Of a DNA stretch of 64,000 nt, positions 1-11,170 are shown one piece after another. The position numbers were made by a program, and so were the translations under genes. Within the stretch, counting starts at the first letter, position 1. Each line of letters starts with the position of its first letter. Location: positions 930,001 through 994,000 of the forward strand of contig WACJ01000125.1 in NCBI GenBank assembly GCA_008973525.1, in the 5' to 3' direction. Source of the DNA: Stenopsyche tienmushanensis (taxonomy: Eukaryota > Arthropoda > Insecta > Trichoptera > Stenopsychidae). The notes under the pieces are model-generated. The model did no database searches, had not been told where the DNA came from, and saw only the letters and a program-made list of their open reading frames with translations.

Positions 1-1500
1 ATCTAACCCTTTTTATGCGCCCGATCTTGTATACACATCAGCTGTTTATATGGAATTAAATTAACCGTGCAGTATTGCGTATTCAATGTCTATGTAAAAA
101 TGCATTCCATTTTGAGTCAGCGCTTCTTATTAATTGCGCTCGTCACATTAACATTTTTAAAATAAATACATTCCTGGAAAGCATTGAAGATTGTATTGTT
201 TACGAATTTGATACACGTTTAACCTTCTACTAGTTATATTATGACATCAAAGGTCACATATGAGATTATTTCATAAGATATGTCTTTGTGTGATTTCAAT
301 AAAATTTCTGTGGAAATCTTAGCTATTAAAATAATAGGAAAAATACGTTAATGTTTTTATTATTTTTATGGAATAATAAGATAAAAAATAGTATTACGTA
401 CGTTTAAATATACTATTTTACGGTTAATTTAGTTCAAATCGCAATGTACAAAATTGCTACTTTATTGTTGCATTTTAATATATAGAAATATTTAAATCAA
501 TATTTGCAATCATTAAATCGCTAATTTTACTGATGTCAAAGTAGATGTGTTCCTTGCTAATTGTCTGTTCGTCTGATTGAAACTATAATCATTATGATGT
601 TCTATAGTTGATTATTATAAAATCGAACTGAATTCAATCACCGGAAAAGGGACAAAAAAATCATTAACAGGATGGACATTATCAGGCTGAATCCGGTCTA
701 AAAACAGGATTTGGCTTGTGGGTAGAAAAGTATAATTAATATATTAAGCCCATGAAATGAATTTAATTTTCTTGAAGTACGAATCATAGGTTCGGTTTTA
801 TTGAAAAACATAATTTGGCATTATTGCGATGATTTTTTAATACAACATTGTGCTCGATGGAACAATGGATCGCCAATGTAATTTTTTCATGTGTTCTAGG
901 CAATGGTAATGTAGCAATTGAAGGTCATTAAATGCTAATCAACATTATTTCTAAAACAGCTATATATTTACGTGTGGATATTCCAATGGGTATCTCTAAT
1001 TTTTGTCGGAAAACCAGTTTTTGCTGTTTATTAAAAGCACAATGCCGATAAGGTGTGATTCAAATTGAAAGAAACGAATAAAAAAAATAATATTACAATA
1101 ATTGCTATATTTTAGATGACAGAATCCATCTGATGCATCTGATTGTAAAAATATTATATTATTATTAATTAACATGTTAAAGCATCATCAGCTTGCACAT
1201 AACGATGTTATTTCATATTTGATAAATAAAATATCATATTTATATGTGTATATGCCTTGACACATTTGCATTTTTAATAGAAATGCTCAGTTCACGTTGA
1301 AAAGGGATGTTCAATTAGCATTTCAACATATTGACGTACAATGGCGAAACATGGTCAATAAACGTTAATTTGTACTAGATATATTATTCTCTTTTTTTAA
1401 ACAATATATCCGTTGAGGAACATTCAGTTCTTCTTATGGCATTACTGGCTCGTGTAGGTCCCCATTCATTAATGAGGACCTAATGTTCATCCATTAGTAT
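1..1500. other. AT-rich intergenic DNA, no gene seen
   Basis: Frames are closed at short intervals on both strands. I recognise no signal peptide, transposase motif or RNA-like structure here. The stretch is simple AT-rich sequence up to the Jockey relic that begins near 1510. Confidence 0.6.
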
Positions 1501-1509
1501 CTTTTGATC

Positions 1510-1790
1510 AGGTCATGAACCATACATCTTTTCAGCCTACGCGTTCCGGAGGCTTGGCTAATTAGCTCTTCAACAAGGCGATTTGGGGTGTGTGTTTAAT
1601 CTTTTCTTGTATTTTTGGCTATGGTTTTCAATCTCCTGTCTCACTGTTGGTATGCTTAATTTTCTGTGTATCGTGTCTTTTGACACGTACCATGGAACGT
1701 TGCCTATAGTACGCAGCACTTTGGATTGAAAGCGTTGGAGAATGTCAATATTGGAATCCAATACGATGGAATCCAACCAGTACGATGAAG
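1510..1790 (-). mobile_element. Jockey-clade retrotransposon, C-terminal coding relic
   Basis: Reading the minus strand gives the end of a Jockey-type reverse transcriptase polyprotein: a DILQRFQSKVLRTI segment, then NVPWYVSKDTIHRKL, IPTVRQEI and RLNTHPKSP. A further piece, LVEELISQASGTRRLKR, follows a frame break near 1570. In Jockey elements these blocks lie C-terminal to the polymerase domain. The polymerase part is at 2490-3493 on the same strand, separated from this piece by a hAT-derived sequence. The two pieces therefore look like one element split by a later insertion, with some residues lost at the junction. It is a dead copy. Confidence 0.8.
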
Positions 1791-2490
1791 GCTACTAAAT
1801 CGAGACATTCCCGCCGAAATCCGGACGCTTGAAAACATTGGCGAAATTACTAATTGGCGAGCTTAGGCGAAACACATAGGGGCGGTAACTATCTAATTTA
1901 TGTATACATATATACAGTACATATATGTTTTTCAAATTGTTATATTAACCTTTCCCTATCGGTGATGTATTTACTACACCTCGACTCTAACAACGGGAAT
2001 ATCAACATGAAATATAATAGATACGGGGTTCAGAATTTTTGTATTCTTCCGTAATATAGTTACGAATCACATCAAAGTATTATAGCATATAAATATTCAT
2101 TGACTGCGACGGAAATAAATAATTTGTCGGGAAATCGGGAATTTTGCGATTTTTAGTCTGTGTCTCAGCAGAAAGGGATTTTATCAGTCACATTGATGGT
2201 GTTATAAGAAAATGGGGGCTCACGCGGTCATCATCTCGAACTAGCATTTAAATAGGTGATGACGATACCTCCAACGAGTTTGGAGGCTGAGCGTGCATTT
2301 TCAGCAGTAGGTTGCCTGGCTACCAAAATCAGATCCACACTAAATGACAAAACACTTGATGCTTTAATGTTATTTCGGGCATATTTACAAAATAATATTT
2401 TAATTTTTTAGTGTTTTATTTATCTATTTATGAATTGTATTTTTATCTTTTCTTAAATAAATAAAATTCTTTCGCCTTCAAACTATTTTT
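1790..2490 (+). mobile_element. hAT transposon relic (copy 1 of 3)
   Basis: Near 2253-2412 the plus strand encodes MTIPPTSLEAERAFSAVGCL, then ATKIRSTLNDKTLDALMLFR and AYLQN. This is the dimerisation region (hATC) at the C-terminus of hAT transposases, with its usual PxTS.EAER.FS motif and the L.D.TLDAL.FLR block. The 1854-2054 stretch upstream is repeated almost exactly on the minus strand at 26396-26596 and partly at 32690-32900. Frames are broken, so the copy is inactive. It sits between two halves of a Jockey element and probably inserted into it. Confidence 0.75.
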
Positions 2491-3493
2491 TATATTAAAC
2501 AAATGGACTTTGGAAATTTTGTCTCGGGATTGGTCTCCAGGCATTCTCATTTTGATCTCCAGTTGCTTTTTCTTCTTGCTTCCACGTTAAATGTTTGTCC
2601 AGGTGCATGCCGAGATATTTAGCTAAATCTGCCCGTGGCAGTGCGCAATCATTCAGTGAGACAGGAGGACATGTCTCTCGTCTATTAGCGAAAGTAACAT
2701 GCGTAAATTTACTTTCATTAGCCTTTTTGCGCTATTTCTTGAGCCATTTCTGTATATTGTTGGGGTCATGTTGGAGCAGTTGAGACGCTATTGCAGGGTC
2801 GTTGTGCGAGGTTAGAAGCGTTGTGTCGTCCGCGAAGATGGCCGTTGTCGTGGTGTCTATTGTCGGAATGTCGGCTGTGTATAAAAGGTATAAACCTGGA
2901 TCAAGTACGCTGCCCTGTGGGATGCCGGATTTTATATCATGGAGTGTAGCGGCTTCATATTCGTATTTGACGTAAAATGTTCTGATGGTCAGTTATGATT
3001 TGAATATGAAGAAGTAGTTTGTCAAAAGTCACACTTTGTCAAAAGCCTGAGTTACATTCAGGAATGCTAACAAACAATATTTTCTGTCTTTTAAGTCCTT
3101 GTGTATTCTATTGAAGATCCTGTGTATTTGTTCCACAGTCGCATGTTGTTGACGAAATCCAAATTGGTGGTTGGGTATTAGATTGTTTTTCTCAATTATT
3201 GGCCTAAGTCTTTTCAGTAGTAGTTTTTCAAAACGTTTGGAAGTTATTGGGAGTAAGTTGATGGGTCTGTATGATTTGACGTCATGTATATCCTTGTCAG
3301 GCTTGGGGATTAGAATAATCTTAGCCACTTTCCATTGCGGGGGGAAATAACCCATTCTTAGTAACGCGTTGAATGTTTGTACCAAGAACTTAAATCCTTT
3401 AGTAGGGAGTTCCTTTACCATTCTTCCTGTAATGAAATCGTAGCCAGGCGTTTTTTTATGTGGACCTTTGCTATGACTGATCTGACTTTTCAC
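2490..3493 (-). mobile_element. Jockey-clade reverse transcriptase relic
   Basis: The minus strand holds a long reverse transcriptase fragment (3493 down to 3029). It includes GYDFITGRMVKELP, a PPQWKVAKIILIPKP motif, SYRPINLLPI, the HQFGFRQQHATVEQIHRI block and LAFLNVTQAFDKV. After a frame break near 3000 the reading continues with GIPQGSVLDPGLYLLYTADI, the catalytic FADD in AIFADDTTLL (about 2815-2845), WLKKWRKKANESK, HVTFANRRETCPP and AKYLGMHLDKHLTWK. The order and motifs are those of Jockey-clade non-LTR retrotransposons. The D of the usual FLDV is replaced by N and there are frame breaks, so the copy is non-functional. No 5' end or ORF1 was found. Confidence 0.88.
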
Positions 3494-3699
3494 CTTGTGA
3501 ATTATTTTATGTAAATGGTTGATGTTTTTGTTTTTGGCGGCCGGTGAATCTCATCTTTCTCATCTTCAAAAAGTCTCAAAACAACAAACAACTTTTTTTT
3601 CAACCCTCAGTTGAGCTCCAAATTATTCATTTTTTAAATGTTTTTATTTTCTAGAAATAATTAGATTTTTTCCTTTCCTCCTTGAATAAAAAGCATTCT

Positions 3700-3885
3700 A
3701 CATGAATTGGTTCTAAGCTGTTGAACTCGTAACCCAATCATCTTGGATTCAAATCTACAGAAGGTGTGGCTGGCGATCAAATTTTTAAAGACATATACGT
3801 CATGAAAAAACCATGTCAAAATGGTTGGCAATAGTGCCATAAAAAGGATTGCTAAAAGCAACATCAAAAAAAGAAAGTATATTGA
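3700..3885 (+). repeat. tRNA-derived SINE-like repeat (copy 1)
   Basis: This segment matches 21255-21420 over its length. The left part is tRNA-like: an anticodon-stem region GTTGAACTCGTAACCCAA is followed by a B-box-like GGATTCAAATC. A tail containing GGTTGGCAATAGT is shared by both copies. The A-box half is degraded here and better preserved in the second copy. Read as a SINE with a tRNA-type Pol III promoter. Confidence 0.5.
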
Positions 3886-5700
3886 CTTGATGCTTATTGG
3901 CTGAAAGGTTGGAGTACGTAGTAGGCACATTACAAATAGGAAAATATAAGCTAGACGCTATTACCCAGGTTTCCCCAGATCTTTTAACCCTACGAGGAAT
4001 GCTACGAGCAGAGCACCAAGGTGCCCACGCCTTTTGCTTTACATCATCTATTCTAAGTTCAAAGGATCTCTTCCCCATGGTACTCGTATCGGTTCATTCA
4101 TTTGTAGTATCTAGCCACGGAGACGAGCTGCTGTTCCAGCAACTTAGCCGTTGTTGCTTGTATGCACTAGGCTGTTGAGGATAGTGGTGATGCCTGTTGC
4201 ACAGATTCCACCTACTTCTGTAATCAGCAGTTATACATTCCATTTTATGGATATATTCCAACTCAAGTTAGCTGGGCTACCCAGCAGCATTTGATGAGCA
4301 AACCGACGAGCAAAAAGATTTGAGTTGATAACAAGTATTGATTTAACAGGATTATTAACCCTTTGAGTAGTGAGCAAATTTAAAAATGATAAAGTCATAG
4401 ATGCCATATTCGCTTTACACCGATTATGGTCTGTCAGCTCCTATCAGCGGGAGACAATCTTCAATTCGAGTCAGAATCAATCAAACTTAATTTCTACGCA
4501 TAAACTATACACTTAAAATCGATTCATTTGAGCCAACAATACCCGCGTAGGATGTAATAGGAGTTTATTATACTAGATAAGTTTGCCAATATAGGCAAGC
4601 CTTATAGCACCGTAATGATTGCAATCAAGTCGCGTCGATGAATTTGAGTTATCGATCTGTACAATCGCAAGATGTATGCAGAAAGCTCTCCGTCTCTTTC
4701 TTCCATGCACAGTTACCGAACTGCGCTACGTGTTATCCGTCTCTGTCTCTCACCGAGCTTAACGTGCAAGAGTGCTCTTTCTGAATCACTGGAATTTGCT
4801 CGCAAATATGCGACTGTGCTACCTTACGGGTTAACAGAGCGAAAAAATAGTAAATTGCGCTACTGCGCTTTTAAACGTGTTTTTTTATATTTGATTATTA
4901 ATTTATTTTTATGACGGAATATTAATCCATTTAACGTACTATTTGTGATTAATTGGTTGCTCTAAAGCAATAATGATTCATAATAATATATTTTTTATAT
5001 ATATCATGGTGATTCATAAGTTTATCTGACACCATTTGAACATAACTCCTTGGCCTAGTTAATACAGATTTGTCTGTTGTTATAGTCTTAATATCTGTTT
5101 CAGAAATATTGTGTTTTCGATTATTTATAAAATATGGCGACCGCACCTTACAAAATTTCAGCTAGGATGTAAGCGCAAAATTATTAAACCACAACTTCCA
5201 TCCTGAATTTTTTTTTATAATTCTTCCTGCACATCGCCTACGATTTCCTTAAAATGTATTAAAAAATCATGTATAATTAATTGTGGTAAAATTGTATGGT
5301 GATGCTATGCTCGTTGTTTATGACAATTCTGTGAGTCATGGTAATTTATTGAAGTATGCTTAATTGAACGTGTCGGTACATATTGACAATAAATATATAT
5401 AATTTACCCGGATGGTATAGGGAATTTTAATTCATGGGGATTTTCATTTAGGTTTTTGAAGAAACTCAGCAATTTGTATTTAATGTTTTCGTCATGTGAC
5501 GAGTTTACAGGTGATATGACTTATTAATGAGTTTTTGTTGTATACAACCAGTTACCAGTTGACTGTCTTGTGAACCAGTCGATATTCTGTATCTAGCACA
5601 ACGAAAATTGGCCTGTGCAAAATTGTTTGGTTTAATGTGTTGATAAATTTTGTACACCCAGTTCATTATGTGTTGATGTCTAATGCCACAAGCAATACGC
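3886..5700. other. Intergenic DNA without a supported gene
   Basis: No signal-peptide ORF or transposase motif is visible. A TTAA followed by CCCTTTGAG at 4355 and a GGG followed by TTAA at 4828-4834 suggest a degraded piggyBac-type element, but the terminal repeats match poorly. The stretch at 4660-4880 is slightly GC-richer with an open frame that I could not assign. Confidence 0.4.
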
Positions 5701-5780
5701 GTCAGTGGTGTTTTGGTCGCTAATAACACAACGAGTGCATCAAATAAAAAAATTGCTAGACGGTGAAATATTTCTGCAAT

Positions 5781-6689
5781 ATGAAGTCGTTTATTGTTGC
5801 GATTTCGTGTTGTCTTCTGATCAGCATAGCCGATGCTGGTCTGTTAGAAGATTTGGCACATCGCGTGGAAGGAACCGTCAATGGGATCCGCGATCATGTA
5901 AGAACTTCGGTGCAAAACGTCCTCGATCCAGGACGAAGAAATTCCGGAGGATGGCGTGGGGGTCAGAATTATCATCATGGTCATCAGCACGGGCAAGATG
6001 AAGATTGCGATGACAATTCCAATGGATTCAACAGACCCAATAACGGTTTTGGGGCTGGCCAGCACAATAACGGATATGGACGACCAAATCATGGATATGG
6101 ACCTCCGCATTCCGCTTACGGACCACCGAACTATGGATATGGACATCAAAATCAAGGATACGGACAACCAAACTATGGATATAATCAACCAAATCAAGGA
6201 TTCGGACAACCGAATGGCGGATACGACACACCAAATTATGGATACAATAATGGACCATACTATCCGAACAATCCAAACAATAATCAAAGACCCAATCAAA
6301 ATAGACCCAACAACAACGGTGGAACTGGTAATCTCTATCCAACCTTGCCAAACGACAATGCTAACAATCCGGAACCAAATTTAGAAGAGATTTTCGGCCA
6401 GCCAAATAACAACGGTCAAGGCATCAAACCTGGTCCTGGCAATGCAGGTATTCCAATAAAGCCTCCAGGAAACCCGGCCCCGCCCGTCAATAACAAGAAA
6501 CCTGATCCAGTCGTCGAAAATCCGGAGACGAAAGATGATGAAACATTCGACTTGGACATAAGAGCGAATTTCGAAGACAATGCGGACGCAGCGACCGTCG
6601 AAACGGATACAAAGATGTTGATAGACGTCCCCGAATCGTGTCCTGATGGTATGAAGAAGGCCTTAAATAAATGTAGACCTATTGTATAA
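5781..6689 (+). CDS. Secreted Gly/Asn/Pro-rich precursor with a secapin/GBP-like C-terminal tail
   Basis: The 302-residue protein starts at an ATG followed by KSFIVAISCCLLISIADA, a clear signal peptide with probable cleavage before GLLEDL. Residues about 20-52 (GLLEDLAHRVEGTVNGIRDH and on) could form an amphipathic helix. Residues about 75-170 are a low-complexity run of GYGxPNxGY-type repeats rich in G, N, P and Y, then an N/P-rich stretch to about 235. An acidic spacer leads to the C-terminus, LIDVPESCPDGMKKALNKCR. The last 23 residues carry two cysteines ten residues apart and read like the single-disulfide tails of secapins and insect growth-blocking peptides. Known cytokines of this type are cut from the C-terminus of a precursor, but I see no certain cleavage site here. 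AATAAA lies 54 nt after the stop. The gene appears intronless. The role is unknown; a secreted precursor releasing a signalling or defence peptide is an inference. Confidence 0.8.
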   Translation: MKSFIVAISCCLLISIADAGLLEDLAHRVEGTVNGIRDHVRTSVQNVLDPGRRNSGGWRGGQNYHHGHQHGQDEDCDDNSNGFNRPNNGFGAGQHNNGYGRPNHGYGPPHSAYGPPNYGYGHQNQGYGQPNYGYNQPNQGFGQPNGGYDTPNYGYNNGPYYPNNPNNNQRPNQNRPNNNGGTGNLYPTLPNDNANNPEPNLEEIFGQPNNNGQGIKPGPGNAGIPIKPPGNPAPPVNNKKPDPVVENPETKDDETFDLDIRANFEDNADAATVETDTKMLIDVPESCPDGMKKALNKCRPIV

Positions 6690-6742
6690 AATAATCATTA
6701 ATAATTTTTGTATACTATAAATCTTGGATTCTTTATTGATCT

Positions 6743-6748
6743 AATAAA
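6743..6748 (+). terminator. Polyadenylation signal
   Basis: AATAAA lies 54 nt downstream of the stop codon of the 5781 gene. Confidence 0.6.
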
Positions 6749-6759
6749 TTTAAGATTAA

Positions 6760-7335
6760 AAAAAAAGATTTCTTATTTAATTTAATACGCATATATAATG
6801 GTTTGCATATGAGATATTTTGCAGGATGATTTTAAGCAAAAACTGAAGATGGCGATACAACTTTTTATAATTGCTGAATTCAACGAGATTTCGCGTTAAT
6901 GGAATAGTAACGTTTGGGTTATTAAAAATGATATATTTCGCCTCGAAAAAATAATATTTCCGCAAAGAACGCAAATTATGTGTAATATTTATTTAATTTT
7001 CAGATATATGGATTTTATTGATTGCAGCCTTGATAGCTATGTTATTTTGCTGTATTTGAAGGATACTTAAATTCTTTGGCGAAAGGTTCCAATGGCTACA
7101 TGTAATACAATGGCAGCTCATTATCATCAACTTTTCAGAGTTCAGGGCTGTTATAAACATAAGATGATGATAGTAAAGTATTTTTTATTGATGGATCTAT
7201 AAAAGTAAATGGTTCTTAAAATATGGCAATTATTAATTTTTACATCTTATTCTCAGAAAGAATCGCAAATTCTGAATCTTTTATTAACAATTACCGAGTG
7301 ATAGCTAGAAATAATCATAGCAAATAAATATACAA
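6760..7335. other. Intergenic DNA, nothing recognised
   Basis: AT-rich sequence without coding, repeat or regulatory features that I can support. Confidence 0.5.
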
Positions 7336-7339
7336 AGAG

Positions 7340-7580
7340 ATTTTTTCAATAAAAATGGATTTGCTTAGTACATATTTTAATTTTATTATACACTTGGCTC
7401 TCGTTATGGGCGGTTCCACGAAAACAACATACAGTATAAATCCGCGTTGTACGAGGTACGAAGACAAAATTACGAAATAACTTAAAAAAAATTTTTTTTC
7501 GATGAATATACAGAAAATATAGAAATGCATATTTTTAAAAATACTCAAATTACATCATTATATCATAATTAGCATACATA
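7340..7580 (+). pseudogene. 3' relic of a MFIP-type gene copy
   Basis: From AATAAAAATGGATTTG near 7350 the sequence follows the 3' flank of the 9796-10341 gene (from 10356). Both contain the AATAAAA.TGGATTTG start, a TTTTAATTTTATT.TACACTTG block and GCGTTGTACGAGGT.CG, then a diverged AT-rich tail with ATATAGAAATGCA. No coding sequence of the family is preserved upstream. I read it as the remaining tail of a third tandem copy whose coding part was lost. A repeat shared by both sites is the alternative. Confidence 0.45.
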
Positions 7581-7589
7581 ACCCCGCGT

Positions 7590-8200
7590 ATTTTCAAGAT
7601 CATTTGTATGTTTATATCACTGCTAAATTATTCAATATTTTGTATATATATATTTCATGATAAAGGTCTAAGATTTTTTTGAATTTTTTCGCAAATTTTA
7701 AGCTTTTTTCCATCAAATGAAAATTTTCTATTTAAATTTTTTTCTAATTTATCGATCAATTTTAAGCCTTCTTTTATTTAGGCAGATTCTTTATCGGCGA
7801 AAGAAACTTTTCTTTGTTTGATACTATTTCTATCTATTATGCGATCTTCTTTCAACTTTTTTATTATTACTGGTCAATTACTGGTACGTGTATGAAAATA
7901 GATTTTTTTTATTGATAGACGATCCTGCCAAAGTATTTTTGAACGTTACTTTGTAAGTAATAATATATAATTGCTGATATTAATTTCCCTAGAAAATATT
8001 ACTTTGGGTATATGAAAGCAACAATCAATCAATTATTTGGCTAAGATCTTCTGTATTTACCAGTTTAGGATTTCAAGATCCAGTTCAGAATATCATAATA
8101 ATTCTAGGTGTGTTCCTTTAATTGTTCATCCATAAGCTCTCTTTAGGATCATTTTATTAATTTGAAAGATATAACGATCATAGAGTTTTCATGCAGAGTT
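7590..8200. other. Intergenic DNA, nothing recognised
   Basis: Very AT-rich, with T-runs. No coding or repeat family assigned. Confidence 0.5.
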
Positions 8201-8204
8201 CGGC

Positions 8205-8890
8205 AGGAGTGGCTCGCGAGCCGCATGTGGCTCTTCGCATAGATGTTTGCGGCTCTTCGGACATAAACTCCAATTTCACCGCAAGTAACCTTATAATTTA
8301 GGAGTTAAGGAGATAGAGTTTAAATAAAACATCTTGAACTTTTCCCTCCTAAAAATCCATATCCTGTATATTTGTATATTACAGCAGACTCTCGATTATC
8401 AGGGCTAATTCTGGGGTTTAAGGGGACGGATACTCGGAAAAATCATTACATTTCTAATTGGTTTCGAATATATTAGATGAATCAAAAAGCCTTTCCTTAT
8501 TATTTACCACAGGTTCTCTTTTGAAAAATTCTTATGGTTTTGAGTTGAAATATGTACAATACAAATATAATTTTTCGAAATGTTTCGAAAGCATTTATCC
8601 CCCTACGCCTTATGGGCTCGTGCATTGTCGTGTTGCAGAATTACTAAATTGTTCCTGATTAATTCTCGACGTTTGACTCTCAATTTTTGTTCATCCTTTC
8701 CAATTGCTGAAAATACACATCTGCAGCTATTGTTTCGCCAGTTTTCATAAATTCATAATGAACATTTTCTTGAATATCCTACCAAACCCACAGAAGAATC
8801 GTCAATCCTGACTTCGGAGTCGGAAATGGTTTTTGTCTCAACCAAAGCCATTGACGTCTACGACTCATGTTGTCATAAACAACCCATTTA
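8205..8890 (-). mobile_element. Composite hAT-end and mariner transposase relic (copy 1)
   Basis: At 8207-8250 the sequence GGCTCGCGAGCCGCATGTGG and following GCTCTT is typical of the terminal region of a widespread hAT group. From about 8880 down to 8470 the minus strand decodes as a mariner transposase relic: YDNMSRRRQWLWLRQKPFP, TPKSGLTILLWVW, NVHYEFMKTGETIAADVY, FQQLERMNKN, and near the end YFNSKPKEFFKR. A near-colinear second copy lies at 38090-39335, which also shares the 8290-8470 spacer. That spacer includes CAGACTCTCGATTATCAGGG, reminiscent of a Tigger end. Both copies are dead. Confidence 0.75.
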
Positions 8891-8894
8891 TGTC

Positions 8895-9595
8895 ATGTTG
8901 ACTTGCAAAATTAAATTAACAGCAAAAAAATATATATAAATATTATAGAGAATTTAGTGTATATGGGATAGGAAAGTATCTCTGAGTAAATAATAACATT
9001 ATGTTTTTGCAATCGATTTCACAATCATTTTGGGAATCCATGATACTATCTTACAATATTAAAATTGAGAGCAGGGATTCTGAAGTCTCTTTGAAGTAAA
9101 GATTTTCCTTTTCTCTTCAATTATGTACTGATTTTTTTAAAGTAAATATTTCTATGTGTTTCAATGTACGTATGAGTAAGTTAAAAGGATCATCTTGTTA
9201 ATATAACAGATTTAATTTTAAATACAGTTTTCGAACACATTTATTTATTTGTTTGATTTCCAATAGAAATTTTTTAAATAATTTCTGGTCAATAGATTTG
9301 CATCTTCGCGACTTAAACCTTCAATTGTCACCTTCATAGGATAAAATACTTCAGATTGTTCTCATTACGATGATATATGTTTTTTTTCCAAATATGGCTC
9401 ATTTTCAAATCAATCAATGATATTTTAACGCAGTTTTGCAATTTAAGAATTCATGGGAATCAATGAATTCCACTTTTCACCAAGGTCATTTTGATTTTGT
9501 TAAGAAGCTACATTAAATATTTACAAAAATACAGTTTTTTTTATATTTTGGTTTCATAATATTCAATGAATATTAAAATTTTGCAAATACTACGT
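8895..9595. other. Intergenic DNA, nothing recognised
   Basis: AT-rich sequence between the mariner relic and the conserved upstream region of the 9796 gene. No supported feature. Confidence 0.5.
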
Positions 9596-9599
9596 ATTT

Positions 9600-9795
9600 T
9601 GTAAAATAAACATACTATAGCGTTTCATTGGACATATTAGATAAACGATAATTTGATAATTGTGACCAAAGGTTAAATAAATGATGGCCCCCTTATTCCT
9701 CGCTATTCTCGGATGTTACATTTCATTGAATTGTGGACGTTTGATAACATCACGTATTATTAAATATTAACACGTCACTGTATTAACTGTAAAAA
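9600..9795 (+). promoter_or_regulatory. Conserved upstream region shared with the 14320 gene
   Basis: The 190 bp before the start codon align with 14130-14319 through the blocks TCATTGGACATA, AACGATAATTTGATAA, TGTGA..AAAGGT, CTCGGATGT or TGTCGGATGT, and TTGATAAC.TCACGT. Conservation of this stretch between paralogs that differ strongly elsewhere points to shared transcriptional control. No canonical TATA box is obvious. Confidence 0.5.
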
Positions 9796-10341
9796 ATGTT
9801 TGATAAGAATTTCATTTTGAAAATAATCATTTTGTGGTGTATATTAGAGTATGAAGTGCAAGGAATGTTCATTCCCAGTTATGGTTCTTGGAATCCAATG
9901 AATGGAGGTCAATTGCCATTGCCCACAGAAGTCGGGAGAAAAGCCTTCGGGTACCCTTACTATCAAAATCCATCATTCCAAAACTATCCAAGTAATGGTG
10001 CTCGGGCGTATCCAGAAATTGTGTACTTTCAACAGTTTACACAGCCTCAAATATCACCTCAAATGTTGCCTCCATATCAACCAATATACCCATATGGTTT
10101 TCTACCACAGACAAGTTCTACCTTTTATCCTATTTATAATATACAACACATCATGCAGCCTTCTGTATCGCCTAAACAAACTAAAAAACTACTTGCATAT
10201 GAAAACAACAATGGAGATTCGGGCAATGACAATAAAAATAACCATGAAGTTACGTATGATTATAATGGTGAAAACAGGGAAAATCATCATTTTTGTGGAA
10301 CTGACAAATTGAATAAAGGAACAATTAAACATAAACATTAA
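9796..10341 (+). CDS. Secreted Tyr/Pro/Gln-rich protein, short paralog
   Basis: The ATG opens MFDKNFILKIIILWCILEYE, a signal peptide ending near VQG. It is followed by MFIPSYGSWNPMNGGQ, which is nearly the same as the mature N-terminus of the 14320 product. Residues 40-140 are rich in Y, P, Q and F (GYPYYQNPSFQNYP, PYQPIYPYGF). The last 40 residues keep only a trace of the acidic tail of the paralog (NNGDSGNDNKNN) and end in a different, basic and His-containing sequence. At 181 residues it is about a third of the length of its sister, most simply by loss of the internal and repeat regions. AATAAA is at 10356. The composition suggests a structural or salivary/silk-like secretion, but the family is not one I recognise. 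Confidence 0.75.
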   Translation: MFDKNFILKIIILWCILEYEVQGMFIPSYGSWNPMNGGQLPLPTEVGRKAFGYPYYQNPSFQNYPSNGARAYPEIVYFQQFTQPQISPQMLPPYQPIYPYGFLPQTSSTFYPIYNIQHIMQPSVSPKQTKKLLAYENNNGDSGNDNKNNHEVTYDYNGENRENHHFCGTDKLNKGTIKHKH

Positions 10342-10355
10342 ATACGCAATTTCCC

Positions 10356-10361
10356 AATAAA
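10356..10361 (+). terminator. Polyadenylation signal
   Basis: AATAAA begins 15 nt after the stop of the 9796 gene. It is also the point where similarity to the 7340-7580 relic starts. Confidence 0.6.
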
Positions 10362-10899
10362 AGTGGATTTGATTAGCTCTTGTTTTAATTTTATTGTACA
10401 CTTGACCTTCGTATAACATTTGCGTTGTACGAGGTTCGGAGTTCATACAAAATTATGATGTATATACATTAGAAAAATATAGAAATTATTTTTATGTGTT
10501 TTTTTTTTATAACAAATAATATAGAAATGCACATTTTTTTAAAATAATATTTCATTACCATCTATCATTCAGCATCAGTAGTATTTATAATCTTACTTAT
10601 TCGACTTCTTTTCAAGATAATTTTTAGTTGTCCATCGTAGCTAGATTCTTTAATGTTTTAGGATTTTTTAACATTTGAAAACACTGTAATTGCCTATTTT
10701 GACGTGTTAATCTTCATATGTATGTTTCATGATAGGGAAATTAGGATTGTAATTATAAGATGTGCCCATGAAGATTTTCGTTTTTTAAATGAAAGATTTT
10801 AATGCTCACATTTTTTTTTAAATTTTTAATATACTATTACAAAATGAAATTTCAATCGTTAGTTATAGCTTCTCTTCACCTATCTGGTAATATTTTAAT

Positions 10900-11170
10900 G
10901 GCTGGTGTCATATACATCACGGGCTTTAAACGAAAATATTCGAAAAGTCTACTTTTCACCTCATTGTTTGTTAAGTAATTTTTCCACCCAAATAATACTG
11001 CATAGAACTAAAAATATGGAAATCCGACGGAGCGATGTCTGGAGAATAAAAGGGATGTTGAAATGTCTTTCATTCTTTGTCTTTCTTCTTACAATGTTTT
11101 TCTTGCGTTATTTTCGTTACATGGGGGCGATCATTATCATGCTGTAAAAATACTAATTGTCTTAGATGCA
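10900..11170 (-). mobile_element. mariner transposase C-terminal relic
   Basis: Minus-strand reading gives LRQLVFLQHDNDRPHVTKIT, then TFQHPFYSPDIAPSDFHIF, SSMQYYLGGK and NNEVKSRLFEYF. These are the HDNARPH and YSPDLAPSD blocks of mariner transposases, in order and with frame breaks. It is inactive. The 11170-11340 sequence just beyond resembles the end of the hAT-like repeat at 12620-12945. Confidence 0.75.

Noticed and set aside
4355..4834. Possible piggyBac-type element with TTAA at both ends
   Set aside because: The inner ends (CCCTTTGAGTAG and, reversed, CCCGTAAGGTAG) match too weakly to exclude chance TTAA sites.
4672..4914. 80-residue plus-strand frame
   Set aside because: No signal peptide, motif or homology recognised, and no promoter or poly(A) context.
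5844..6384. Several alternative frames inside the 5781 gene
   Set aside because: Shadows of the GYxQPN repeat coding sequence; composition is explained by the sense frame.
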